Of a DNA stretch of 64,000 nucleotides, positions 42,601 through 53,940 are shown one piece after another. The stretch comes from Hypomesus transpacificus (taxonomy: Eukaryota > Chordata > Actinopteri > Osmeriformes > Osmeridae). How positions within the stretch are numbered: the first letter of the stretch is position 1; every line of letters begins with the position of its first letter. The translations under genes were made by a program, and so were the position numbers. Under the pieces are notes generated by a model. That model saw only the letters and a program-made list of their open reading frames with translations, was not told the DNA's origin and searched no databases. The stretch covers positions 2,028,562-2,092,561 of the forward strand of contig NC_061081.1 of assembly GCF_021917145.1 (NCBI RefSeq). The letters are read 5' to 3'.

Positions 42601-44796
42601 CGCACATTTCCTTCCGTAAGATCACGTGACACGTTTTAACCCCACACACCTGACCTGTGACCTCCACTATCCCATCCCCCCCCCCCCCAGGTCAGCTGGA
42701 AGTCATCATGGACCGCCGCCTCAACCAGGATGACAACCGAGGGCTGGGCCAGGGCGTCCTGGATAACAAGCTGACCGCCAGCGCCTTCCGCCTGCTGGTG
42801 GAGGGGAGGAGTCAGGGAGACCCAGAGGGGAGGAGTCAGGGAGACACGGTACACAAACAGATGAACACTCTGTACACTGGATCCAACTACAACTGTAATC
42901 TAGGACACCCAGCCCTGTCCACGCAGACCTGCATCTATGTCCTGTGTGTATAGATGACCCATGCATCTCTGTCCTCGTTTATGTAAAGGCTCAATGTTTC
43001 TCTTGGCTGTGTTCTCCTCCAGGAAAAGAAGGCCTCGACAGTCAGCTACCCTTCCCTGCAGAGCCACATGTCCTCCCTGTACCTGAACCACCCCCTGCTC
43101 CCCATGGCAGTGAACCCTGAGGATGGGGCCCTGGGCCTGGCCCCCTTCAGCCCGCTGGCCTCCTCCATGCCCTGCGACATCCACCTGGTCAACCTCCGCA
43201 CCATCCAGGCCAAGGTGACGACAACAGCCGGCCAGCTGCCTCCGTCTCTGCCCTTTTCTGTTTCTCGGTCTTCATCTCTCTCTCTCTCTTGCTCGACCTC
43301 TCTTCTATCTCCTTTCTCCGTTAGCCTCCCTCCAGTTTTCCCTCTTCGTCCCTTTCTTTATCTCTTCCTCCATCTCTCTATCTCCTTTTCCCTTCTTCTC
43401 TCTCCGGCACGTTTTGCTTTTCTTTATTTCCATTCCTTCCTTTTCTTTCTTCCAGTTTTAATAGCAGTGTGTTAACCCTGATCATATCGATCTGGGCCAG
43501 CTCCATCCATGATTGGCTTGATTAGACAGCCGTACCCTTCTCCCGGATGCCGCGGTCCAGCTGCACTCCCAGTGCCTGGCTGGGCCACAGCCTCGTCATC
43601 ACAGAGCCACTTTGGAAGTCACAGATCGCAATAATTGCACCACAGGGAGACGAGATCCACCAAGCGATTCGTTTTCTTCGATTGAGAGGTTGCTCTGAGA
43701 CATCCAGGCCAACCCTTCAGACCCAGAGAGTGGGTCTGGTTCAGGCCAGGGCCCCTGCCTGCACCGCCTCTACCTACACTTATTATTCACCGTGGCAACA
43801 ACTTGGTGTATCGAGCCAGAAACCGTGGACAACAGGGGATGAGATCGACTTGTACTCGTTCATTTGGGCCGAACTGCAATAACCCCCACTGCTCTCCTCT
43901 CTTTCTCTATTCTCTTCTCCCTCCTCTCCTCTCCATCTTACCCTCCCCCCTCTCCATCCCCTGTTACTCCCCTTGCTTCTACCCCCTCCCATTCCCCCCT
44001 CCGCTCCCCTTAGAATTTGTTTCTTGAACATGGTTGTGGAAATGCAGCTGACCTGTGAAAGAGAAGCCTCGACAATAACCCCAGTGTTGAGGAGAACAGG
44101 ATTGTGTGTGCGTGTACGTGTGACAGTGGTGTGTCTGTGGCGTGTGTGTGTAACAGTGGTGTGCGTGTGTCTAACAGTGGTGTGTTTGTGGTGTGTGAAG
44201 AATCTCCTTTCTCTCCCGCAGGAGGAGGGAGGAGGGCCGTCGGGCGAGGCTGCTTTGATTCTACACAGGAAAGGCTTTGACTGCAGCCTCTCCAACAGGA
44301 ACACAGGCCTACTGTGTGCCACCACCCGTGGAAAGGTAAGCCTTCCACTCACACACCCAGACAGGCATGAACGCCCCCATCAGACACACTGCAAGGCACA
44401 CACACACACACAGAGAGACATTTGAATAAGGTCTCTTTCAGGAGGGAGCCTTCCCTCTGGCGATCTGAAGCCGTCCTGAAGTCACGTGATCAAGAGGGGA
44501 AGGAAACACCTCTGTCAGTTCACGACCTTTGTTTTCTGACGTTGTGACAGCTCCTGAGAGCATATTCGTTCTCTCCTCAGTCTCTCTCTGGATAGGGCTT
44601 GATCTGACTCCATGTATGTGTGCATGGCTGTGTTTTCTCCCAGATGGACACGGACACGTTCTTTTCGGAGCTAAGATTCCAGAGCATCTACCCGGTCTCT
44701 CTGTCTCTGATGCACCAATCTGAGGGAGTGCCCGGCCAAGGAGAGATCAGCCTTAAACCCATGGAGATCAGCACATACCGTGTGCAGCTTAGATGA
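24623..44796 (+). CDS. man2a1: man2a1, Golgi alpha-mannosidase II
   Basis: Exons: 24623-24760, 25521-25772, 26177-26321, 28387-28558, 31296-31423, 31678-31851, 33635-33821, 33989-34166, 34331-34548, 36705-36890, 37008-37122, 37765-37832, 37944-38109, 38300-38530, 38846-38968, 39149-39263, 40818-40951, 42356-42497, 42691-42848, 43023-43214, 44222-44335, 44644-44796. They join without a break into 1162 residues (human 1144). It is a type II membrane protein: cytoplasmic MKLSRQF, then one membrane segment (about residues 8-26), stem, GH38 catalytic domain and C-terminal beta domain. Zn ligands and nucleophile are visible: HSHNDPGW (about 174), [10 protein letters not shown] (about 290), HHDAITGT (about 577). 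The enzyme trims two mannoses from GlcNAcMan5GlcNAc2 in the medial Golgi, committing N-glycans to complex type. It fits MAN2A1 rather than MAN2A2. The sixth intron uses a GC donor. One 24-bp duplication lies in exon 19. Confidence 0.96.
28170..28366 (+). mobile_element. tRNA-derived SINE in man2a1 intron 3
   Basis: A tRNA-like head (TCAGGTGGCTCAACGGTGAG, decayed B box GTTTGATTCC) is followed by a central block (CTTGGGCAAGGCACTTCACC) and the tail CTCTGGATAAGAGCGTCTGC with AAATGTAAATG. This is the structure of SINEs widespread in salmonids, smelts and other teleosts. It shares most of its sequence with the copy at 49121. Confidence 0.85.
29488..30040. repeat. 34-bp minisatellite, 16 copies, in man2a1 intron 4
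   Basis: Sixteen full copies of a 34-bp unit (GAAGAGAGCTGCTCATCTCT plus AAGAGCAGACCCAG) and a partial copy. Two sequence variants alternate (GAGAGCTG and GAGACCTG), with one GAGAGCTT copy. Each unit holds an inverted pair CTGCTC/GAGCAG that could form a small hairpin. There are no spacers, so it is not a CRISPR array. Confidence 0.97.
34582..35062. repeat. 23-bp minisatellite, 20 copies, in man2a1 intron 9
   Basis: Twenty tandem copies of TGTGGTACATGAGGGTCACR plus TGG, plus a partial copy, beginning only 33 bases after the donor of the exon ending at 34548. Copies differ mainly at one position, giving CACGTG (a full E-box) in about a third and CACATG in the rest. One copy has ATTAGG for ATGAGG. 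Confidence 0.96.
36100..36160. repeat. (CT)n microsatellite
   Basis: CT run of about 55 bases, followed by CTCG variants, in man2a1 intron 9. Confidence 0.9.
36460..36694. repeat. (CT)n / (CTGT)n tract directly before a man2a1 acceptor
   Basis: About 235 bases of CT repeats with GT interruptions that run up to the acceptor of man2a1 exon 36705-36890 (CCTCCAG at 36698-36704). The long Leu/Ser and Arg/Glu open frames here are artefacts. Confidence 0.93.
40200..40429. repeat. 46-bp tandem repeat, 5 copies, in man2a1 intron 16
   Basis: Five near-perfect copies of a 46-bp unit starting AGCATGCTCGTAGACATACT. The only difference seen is CATAAT for CATACT in the fourth copy. The high identity suggests recent expansion. 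Confidence 0.96.
42801..42848 (+). repeat. man2a1: 24-bp in-frame tandem duplication in man2a1 exon 19
   Basis: Two 24-bp units encode EGRSQGDP and EGRSQGDT and finish exactly at the exon's donor site (GTACAC from 42849). They differ only in the final codon. Confidence 0.9.
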
Positions 44797-46165
44797 GCTC
44801 CACCCATGGAAGCCCCGACTGGCCCACACCGTGAGACGTTTCCAACATAGCCTCATCTGTTCTTGATCCCCTGTCAGCAGGGCCTATGCAGCCTGGGACC
44901 AAAACAGAGGGAGCGAGCATGGAAGCGAGAGGGGTGGAGGAGAGATGAACAGAGGGAGAGGTTATAGAGAGAGGGAGGAGGATGGATGGATGAATGGAGG
45001 TCAAATGTAGGGAGATGGACGGGGACTAGAACTAGAATGCAAGTTTCATAGTCAAGTGCAATATGAATCCAGTACAGTGTCCCCATCCTGAAGGGTCAGG
45101 GTATGGGTGGCTGGATAAATGAATGTATTAATGAATGAATGAATGAGTGAACACATTTAAACAGTGCTTTGAGTTTGTCACTTCAACCTACTGTACTGGA
45201 AGACATAGCAACCAGTCACATTACCTTATCACAAAACAGAAAACCGGTTGACTTTACAATGTGATTTTAAATGCAGAGAAAGAGGTATGGCTTCAATTGT
45301 AAGCGATGCAAAAAGGCCTTCATTGGTATCTCAGAAGGGAAGGATACAGACCCAGTCTTGTCCTGCTTCGAATATTTTTAAGAAATCGTCCAACAATGTG
45401 AGATTGCATAACGCAATGCTGTTTTTTAATTGTTCCAAAGACAAGACTTTACTAGTGCCTTATTATTATCAGTGGAGAATCACGTGATGAGGCCTACAAA
45501 CAGGATGTTTTTATTCTGAGATCGTCCCGTACAATTTGACATGGATGCAAAAGGACTGCAGCCATGTGCTGACATGAACTGATCTGGGTCTGTTGTTATG
45601 ACCCCTCTCATTGTCTGTTATGGTGAAAAGATCTTTGTTCACTTCAGGAAAATAATTTGTTTTATGACTTGGACTCCACCACATTTAGCCAGCATAATTT
45701 CAGCAAACCCTAGCATGTCTGATTCATCGTCAGTCAGTTTTCATTATGTGGCGCCTAATGATGACATCACCACTGGTATAACAATGCTGGTAGCCTCTAA
45801 ACCCTCTTTAGTAACAGTGATTCAGGTGGATGTATTGGTGCAGTACTGTAGTCCTGTACACCCCATAGCCCACACTAATAATGAAGCTATGCAGTCATCT
45901 TTGATGGACAACAGTTATGCATTATTCCACCCACCTGACTGGGGTGCTCTGGGTGTTTCTGCTAAGGAACTCCAAGCAGTCAATGTGCTAAGTCTTTGCT
46001 TCTTATTCTTGTCGGCCAAACAGCCATTCCAAAGCCAAAGGTCACACACCCACTGGGACTTGTTGCAATCTGCATACTTGTCTTCATGGAGGCTTGGATG
46101 TTTAACACGTTGAAACTGAGACCATGAGAAAGCCATTTTTACAATCTAGGAGTCAATAAACATGA
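44797..46165 (+). other. man2a1: man2a1 3' UTR (probable)
   Basis: Non-coding stretch after the stop codon with an AATAAA at 46155-46160, which would give a 3' UTR of about 1.4 kb. The open frame at 45598-46113 (171 codons) has no recognisable similarity or splice context and is probably chance. The following 46166-47027 is AT-rich convergent intergenic DNA that should include the tmem232 3' UTR. Confidence 0.5.
46155..46160 (+). terminator. man2a1: Probable polyadenylation signal of man2a1
   Basis: Canonical AATAAA about 1.36 kb after the man2a1 stop codon, the first on this strand that is followed by a T-rich/GT element (TTTCTTTTGTTTG near 46179). Confidence 0.4.
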
Positions 46166-47027
46166 TGTCCTTTAGAATTTCTTTTGTTTGACCACTTGGT
46201 GAAGTTCCAAGGAAAATCTTTGGTTTCGATGTTTACAGTGTGATCAAGAAAGGCCAAGGGAGCAGGGAGGTAGACCCAACAGGTGATCAGATAACACAGA
46301 GTCCTTGTTCTCAATTGAGTAGGGCCGTGAAGACCGCTGATTGACACTAAGAACAGGTTTGATTAGGATCAAAAGCCTTTAGGTAGTCTCTAAAAGTACT
46401 CTTAAGGTTTCTTCTCAAAAGTTTTTCTTTGTAAGGAATCTTACCTGCTGGACAATAGCCTTGACATTGCCATTCAGCGTCATCGGCCTGAAGCGACACT
46501 GAAGACGTGTCAGGCACAAGAAAGATTCATGCCATGGAGCACTTGTTGACATTCAATGGTAATTAAATGTTTTGTGTCAAGTGAAAGTATGTACATTAAT
46601 GTGGGGGAAATGTTTGAATGGGATATATGAATGTCAGGCAGAAAGTTTAAGCTAATTGTTTATCTATAAATTATCCGGTCAATTTGTTATCTTTTTGTCA
46701 AAATGTTTATCTGGGGTGATTTTAATGAATGATATAGCTATGCTTCTCTTGCAAAATTATTGTGATTATTTTGGGGGAAATTCTGTTTCAGGGGAAATAA
46801 TATAAAAAAAGGTTGCTTAACATTTTGATGTTGTTACATTTTCTATTCTGTAAACGTTAAACAACTGTAGAATACAATTATTAAGTTGTGTTGCTACTAC
46901 AATCTACAAATGTTTTATATAAATTATATACAAACACCAGTTTGGCTGCTAGAGGATAGATAGCTGTATTTGAGTACAGTAGAGTACTTTGCTGAATCCC
47001 AGCTTGTGTCAGGTCCGACTGCTCTGG

Positions 47028-50000
47028 TTACATTTCTGACTGGTGAACCCCAGACAGCTCATATGGTCTGGTTTCCTTCTTCACCTTCTCCATTCGTCTT
47101 CTCATCATCTCTTTGAACCTCTCCTTCTCTCCCTCTCGTTTTTTCTCCTCTTCTTCCTTTTCAAGCTCCTCCTCCTCTGACATTTTGATATGAAGTTCTT
47201 TTTGCCACTGAGGAAAGATACGAGAAGATACCGTACAGGGCCACATGTCTCCTACATGTCACAACAATGTCTGCCCATATACAGCTCTGGAAAAGATTGA
47301 GAGACCACTGCACCTTTTTATTTCCCCCAAAAAAGCCTGAAGGACAATTCTGAGTGAGGAACCGAAGGGTAACATTTGCAGTTGCCTCTTCAATTTTACC
47401 CTTCTGTTCCTCACTCAAAATTGTCCTTCTCAACTAAAAAAAAAAATGAAAGAAAAAGGTGCAGTGGTCTTTCAATCTTTTCCAGAGCTGTATATGGGCA
47501 GACCATAACACATTTGAAGAAATCACATACTTCTCTAGATCGGTTTCCGTACACTTACATTTTGACTCCAACAAATACCAAACATACAATTAATGATACT
47601 GTTTATCCCATCACATCACCTGGTCCTCGACAACCTTCATCAGATCATCACTAGTCCGCGTGTTGAAGTCGATCTGTTTCTTACTTTGTCTGCAACACAT
47701 TTACACTGACATTTGAATCGTCCATCAATCATCTCTATTAGACCTAAACCAGCTGAAAGGACAATAAAAACAGATCCCAATCTCTTCCTCCATCTGTGAC
47801 GGAAGTAACAACATGAGGGAGGTGTGCATCTGCATTAGGGTTATTAAAGGGATCACCCTTCAGTCACCCCATGAGAGATCAGACCCAGAGCCATGTACAA
47901 CCCTGGAAAATGCATTGTAAGAGCTGGAATAGAAAGACAGGCATCGAAAACAAATGTTTAAGCACAAAAACAGGACATTTGTGAATACAAGCCCAGGTCT
48001 TTGTACCTGGAGTCTTGTCCACCCTCCCTGGATGTGGAGGTATATGTCTTGTGGGTCATCCCAGGAGGGGCTGTCGGTTTTGGGGTTGCGGGCTGAGAGG
48101 AAGCCTCCCGTGTGTGCCTGGTGGAGGTGGAGGGGGCAGGTTTACTTTGAGGCCAGGGGCAAGGCTGGAGCTGCAAAGCGGATGGGGTCAGGCAGGCATG
48201 GGAGAGGGCGCAGGCCAGCCTCCAGGAGATCATGTGACCGTAGACCACAGAGCCCACCCCAGCAGGGGGCGGGGGCTGAGCTCTTCCCCCCTCACTCAGG
48301 AAGACGTTCTGTGGGAGATTCATCTCAGCCTGAAAACCAGTCACAGAGATACTGTAGGTAGCATGATAAGATAGAAAACTGGGACACAGACATCGTACAT
48401 CGGCAGAATGTTGAGTGTGCTCCGTACTGTCTCTATAGCCATGAATATCCAGGCCGGGTTAAACTGTAAACCTGATCCTCTCAAGTGCTTTATCTGGGCT
48501 TGATTGAGACAGCCTGGTGAGGCGCAACCAGGGGAATAGTCCCAAAATTGGGAACATTTGTTCATCTGGCACTGTGGGTAGACGAGTGCATCAATCGAAT
48601 TCACGTAGAGATGAGATCGGGAAAGCTGGACGGGAGCTAGTCTACTCATTTTAATACCTGCTATCACTCACTTTGATTAGTAAGGGCGAGAGGTTGCTCG
48701 GCAACGTCTTGCTTACAAATGAGTCTACCGTGATAAACATGCAGAGCTTTGATTGGACTGGTTAATTACTTTTGGTCGGTGATTATGAATAGCTATTGCA
48801 GCTACACCATTCACTCAAGAGAGACCTTGGGCACCATCCTTAAATTATAATTACTCTATACAGCTCTGGTCCGCATCGCATTTTACCACCATGAAAAAAA
48901 GGTAGGCTATAGAATTGCAGTTTCTACTCCATCTGTGAGAAACATTTCACTGAATGCACTGTAGCAGCACTGGGCCCTCCCCTTGGTCTTATTGGGAGCT
49001 AGAGGATTCCATTCACAGCCCCATATGAGCTCACTCTATAGAGCTTGTTTAAAACACTTGAAGGCTTTTACATTTGATGAGGGAGTGAGTGCTTTCTTGG
49101 TAACCCTATGTGTAAGGTGTGGAGTCAGATGGCTGAGCGGTTAGGGAATCGGGCTAGTAATCAGAAGGTCACTGGTTCGATTCCCTGCCGTGCCAAATGA
49201 CGTTGTGTCCTTGGGCAAGGCACTTCACCCTACTTGCCTCAGGGGGAATGTCCCTGTACTTACTGTAAGTCGCTCTGGATAAGAGCGCCTGTTAAATGAC
49301 AAAATGTAAATGTAATGTTTGAATCTATCTACTAAGCTCAATCAAGTGGTGCATAACTGCCTGTGCGCCAATCCCAAGTAAGTTATGAACATGTCAGATC
49401 ATGAACAAACCAGCCAGTTCTGCTTGACCCCCGACCCCAATACCTCTAGGACCCTGGGCGCGTCCCGGACCCGGGGGTCAGTTTCCCGGGTGAGCTGCCC
49501 CTGCAAGGCGACCCACGCTGAGTTCCTCAGCCCCTCCTGGAGCGGTGCCTGGCCAAGTCCTCGCCATACGCATGCCAGGGCCTGGACGGCACTGTAGCGC
49601 AGCCGCCAGTCGTCTATGCCAGCTACAGGACCAACCCACACATGATGACAGGGCAGCGTGACTAACTGGAGACCGGAGGAAGGCATCGAGACAACTTGGC
49701 TATGAGTGTAAGGGCTACAACAAAGCTGTTTGATTGGGATGTGCTTGCTAATTAAACTATAATGGGTCTTGGCAGTGTATTATAATGACTAATCCAATGT
49801 CTTCCACGGAAGGGGAGACGAATAAAACATTTATTCCACCCACAGCCACATTGACTGATACGTGAGCAGAAACCCCACATCAACATGCTGTCCAGTGTCT
49901 TTCTCTTTATCACTGGCCTTCTGCATTTGACCGAATCTTTCAAAGGGCATGTTCTGGGTTGTTAATCTCCCCATCTGTACAGAGGGACTTGTGGTCGTAC

Positions 50001-53000
50001 GGAGGACTTACCGCTGAGCAGGACGGCAAGCAGCCCATCTGTGTCGCAGCATCCGTGAGGAGGAGAGGGATCTCCCTTCAGAGCCCTTCTCTGTACCTCG
50101 GCCTTGGTGCTGTGCAGGCAGATGTCTGCTAGCACAGTGGTATATATGTGTTTCAACTGCCAGGGCCAGTTCCCCTCGGGCCTCGACGACCTGCCCTCCT
50201 GAACAAAAAAGGTGACACGGTTGTAGAGGAAACCAAACAAATGGAAAGAGAGAATGCGAGCGAGGGGAAAGTGGGACAGAGAGACCGAGGGCAAAGAGAA
50301 GAGGTGGAGCGCCAGGAGAGAGGGAATGTGTAAACGTGTACGCTGTGACTAATGCACCCGTACTAACATACCGGTGAAGCGGATGGCTGTGCCACGTCTG
50401 GTTGTGATTTGAAGTAGAGCCTCATCAGAATCTGGAGACAATACTTGCTGGATTTGGCTGCTTCACCCAGCACCATCAGACCCAGGCCACAGTCCACCCT
50501 GCAGGATCCAAATAACAACATCGATATTACCCAGTGTCAAAATACACTGCATGTATTCTATTCACAGGCATTCGGAATGGTATAAGTTTCACTCGTTTGA
50601 AAAGAAGGACAAAGGGTTGGATCATGTTTACGAAAACATGTCGATGTACTAATGGGCAGTTGGCCGTGGTAAAGACAGGTACGACAGATTTGTCTCGGCA
50701 GTCAAACGGACCAGTTGTCACTGTGGAGCTCCTCTGTGAGCTGGACGAGGTGACGGGTCACCTGGGAGAGCTGGCTGACATTGTTGTGCACACAGTACCA
50801 GCTGAGCAGACAATGCCAAAGCACCTGGTTCACGGTGTACTCCTGGGAGCCTGGGCGAGCCTGCGAACATTCACAACACAACCGCTTTGTCGTCCATATG
50901 TTACATCAAGCTGCGGAAATGTGCCTTCAGTTCCTACAAACCCCCCCTCATCACTCCACCGCACACAGACACACAAAGAGCTGTCACCTGGGTACTCGTG
51001 TGGAGAGTACTCTGTGTGAATGTGGTATTGTTACCCTCCTATGTTGGCACACACAACAAAATGTTTCAATGATAAAACTGCAGTATTGGCAGTGACAAAC
51101 ATTTTGTGCTTTTCAAAGTTTGCTGCTTCATTTGTTGTGGTGTTGATTCCCATTGTTTCTAGAACATTGTACAGAGTGATTAGATACATTTGAAATAAAG
51201 GCTTTACTGGCCAAAACAAATTGACTTGATCACAAAAACCAGCTAACATCATTTCACTAATCATATTATCAGCACGTGGGAAAGTGTGAACGAGAACTAG
51301 TCCGGTGAAATCCCTCAATCATTCTGACTGGATTGTAAGAGCAGGCTGATTGCTATAAAAGGAGGGACTCTTTGCATCTATTGAATATGTTTGCCAATAA
51401 AAGCCTTTAGAACTTCTGAAACGCTTTATACCACAGAAACATCTGAGAAAGATAATCTACAAAAACTGTAACAGCAAACTTTGCAAAACACAAAATGTCT
51501 CGCTGCCAATACTTTTGGCCATGGCAGTGTACATAAAATAACATTCAAAGTTCAGTATCCTTGATGAGCCTGATAATATCCCCTAATAAGCAGACTGGGA
51601 GACAGGATGTGCAGGCGTTCAGCATACATGCTATTAATAGATGCCTTACAGCGATATGAGCTATCCAGAGAGAAGCTCGTATTGTTGTGTTCCCTGTTCT
51701 ATTTGGTGACGTTGTCTAACACAGTGAATGATGCTCGTGTCCAGACCTGTGAACTTCACATGAGCACAGGCAGTGCATAGCCAGAGCCAACAGACCTGAT
51801 CCAAATATTCGATTAAGTTTAATACCAAATGTACCTACAGTTATAAAAAAGCATACCAGTCCTGCATCCTTTTCAGTTTGTCCAATTGCACAGATGATCT
51901 CGCCTGTATGCAACATGAAGTCCACGTAAAACAAGATGTTGGGGTATGGTTCATAGCTGGGCTGGCACTGAAAGAGAGCTGCAGGGCGAACAGGAATTTA
52001 TATCCTTTAGCAATCTCACACCATGTCAGAACAAATTCAAATACCAAACAACCTAGGATTTTGTATGGATTTACGCCATGATAAAAGCAATATGTGATTC
52101 ATTTCATTTTCCTTCCCTACCTTTTAAAAAACTGTGAAGGTGGGATTTGCTCCTTTGATACTGTGTAAGGTTTCCAGAGATGTGGAAGAGAAATAGCCTT
52201 AAAAAGACCAGATAGCCTAACTGAAGGAGAAGAAAAAAACATGTTCTTCCACAGCCAATCAATAACAGTCGACAATGTAGCAGGATCACAAAACGGACCC
52301 CTTGTAATACCTCTGAGAGAAAAAAATCAAACACATTGGACACAGATGTCCCAGTTTGAACATGAACATGGATTCCTACATTGTGTTTTCCCCTGTCACT
52401 AAACACGCCCTCCACCTGGCTACTGTACCCTGAGCATCTTCACCTCACAGGTGTAGAGGCTGGGCTTCTGGGCGGTGTCTGAACAGACCCAGTAAAGAAC
52501 AGACTCGGCCAGGTAGAAAAGTGAAGGGATGTGTTGTGCTTGTACTGGGGCATGATCGAGGGACATCAGCAACGAATCCAAAGAATCTAACAGGAGAAAA
52601 AGAGTGGCTTATATCCCTTGTCAACCTTTGACTTTTTATTGTTGCCATTCTGGAATTTGATTGCCATTCCATCACATGACATGGTGTGATGGATACTTAT
52701 TCGGAAACTCACAACCAAAAACAACTTATTTTTTTATCATGCCCACCATTTTGAATTTTCCCAAGGCACACACCAAGCAAGAGGAGCTCTGTCCATGCCA
52801 AGGGAAGCTCCACATTGTCTCCCTCTCCCATACATTTCAGTCCTGCTCTGCGCTGTAGAAAAAAAAGATTCGATCATTTCCACAGAGAAAAGTTACATTT
52901 AATTACCTCTGAATACATTCAGAAAGTTTACAAGAGATTAAGCATTCTCTTGCGCGCATTTTTACTGTTATTTCATGAATGTGCAGACTCCTCGCTTGAT

Positions 53001-53536
53001 TGTAGTTAAGCTATGAACGTCATGTGGAGTTCCACATTGTAGAGGTTATGTTGCCATCTAGCGGACAGGATGCGCTAATTTGTTTGAGTAAGTTTGAAAA
53101 AAGATCACATTATTCTTGATAAAGGAAAAATACATCATCCCACCTGGCTGCGGATCAGAAGTTGTTTGGCCAGCTCGACATACTTCTCCTGCTCATCAGA
53201 GCCATAGGAAAGATTGTATTTTGTGATAAACTGCTCGGTAATTTCAAATGGGTTTCTGTGAAGTACAGTACAGTAGAGAACGAAACTGTAGACCATGAGA
53301 TGAAAGATCATAAATTAATATCACACCATTGTTGATTGACTACTGAAGTTTTAAGTTTCCCTTCCCGTTACAATATACCTATCTCTACAGTACCTGACAG
53401 TCGTAAAATGTTTTGTTGTCCGGATTTTTCCTCTTTCTGAAAGAAGTCTCTTCTGTAAATCCGCTTTATGTGTTAGGGATATTATGGCTAATCGACGAAC
53501 AACTGGGACGTTGGTTATTGGCATCTTGCAAATCAC
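47028..53536 (-). CDS. tmem232: tmem232, transmembrane protein 232
   Basis: Exons on the minus strand: 53536-53394, 53255-53144, 52852-52774, 52586-52429, 52220-52121, 51978-51857, 50860-50712, 50498-50372, 50198-50012, 49622-49444, 48329-48007, 47689-47620, 47207-47028. They close into one frame of 642 residues, near the human 657. Identity rests on blocks such as RRAGL, PLAWTELLLL, FYLAESVLYW, LGYLVFLRLFLF (hydrophobic, probable membrane segment), VLWHCLLSWYCVHN and LGEAAK, and on position beside slc25a46. The last exon is charged and coiled-coil-like (Glu/Lys/Arg-rich, ending SGVHQSEM). The donor after 50712 (GTCCGT) is weak; phase supports it. The protein is little studied; mammalian work links it to sperm. 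A foldback element sits in the last intron and a Tc1-like element in intron 6. Confidence 0.9.
47269..47503. mobile_element. Foldback (palindromic) MITE in last tmem232 intron
   Basis: The segment starts GTCTGCCCATATACAGCTCT and ends with its inverted copy AGAGCTGTATATGGGCAGAC. The pairing continues inward: GACCACTGCACCTTTTT with its complement near 47452, and GAAGGACAATTCTGAGTGAG with its complement near 47410-47433. Almost the whole 235 bases is one imperfect inverted repeat. The TACAGCTCTGGAAAA end resembles short fish DNA transposons of mariner/Tc1 type. There is no coding capacity. Confidence 0.8.
49121..49314 (+). mobile_element. tRNA-derived SINE in tmem232 intron 10
   Basis: Same family as the copy at 28170. 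Head TCAGATGGCTGAGCGGTTAG carries an A box, and GGTTCGATTCC is a perfect B box. The body CTTGGGCAAGGCACTTCACC and tail CTCTGGATAAGAGCGCCTGT then AAATGTAAATGT follow. The head resembles class II (Leu/Ser-type) tRNA. It lies antisense to tmem232. Confidence 0.87.
51081..51531. mobile_element. Tc1-like inverted-repeat element, non-autonomous
   Basis: The left end CAGTATTGGCAGTGACAAAC, then ATTTTGTGCTTTTCAAAGTT, pairs with the right end around 51476-51511 (AACTTTGCAAAACACAAAAT and GCTGCCAATACTTTTGGCC). The right end (GGCCATGGCAGTGTA) matches a type of terminal repeat common in fish Tc1-like transposons. The left terminus is degraded. There is no transposase frame. It lies within tmem232 intron 6 (51856-50861). 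Confidence 0.65.
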
Positions 53537-53940
53537 TTGCAGCTAAATTATCAAAGTTACTGTTGTTGTGTGGATTTTTTGTTTCCTCTCCATCACTCCT
53601 TTGTAATTTGTTTTCACTGTTTCTATGGACGCTCAGCAAGGTCAACTAAGTTCACGGGAAATACTTCATATCCCATAATGCTTTATATATTGTACGCGGA
53701 AGTACATAGGACGGTTTCCGGTTGATTTGATAGTTCATTCGCGTTGTTTTGCTTGCTATCAACGAAACCTAACTGGATCGGTTGCTAGCTAGCTTGACAG
53801 TGTCCTGATTTGGTATTATAGGTAAAGTGGTTGTTAATCATTTTCAATGTTTTCCTTGACTTTTCAGTCAAAGACACTGTAAGGCTCATTGGGATAGGGA
53901 TTTCAAGGAGTTGTCACGTCCACCCAGCTTTTCTGACAAC
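53537..53940. promoter_or_regulatory. Putative bidirectional promoter tmem232 / slc25a46
   Basis: Only 404 bases separate the start codons of the two head-to-head genes. No TATA box is evident. A TTCCGG motif (ETS core) occurs near 53716 in the middle. The same divergent pair exists in human 5q22.1. The exact start sites cannot be read from the sequence. Confidence 0.55.

Noticed and set aside
45598..46113. 171-codon open frame after man2a1
   Set aside because: It lies in the probable 3' UTR, starts at no conserved block, resembles nothing I know and has no splice partner.
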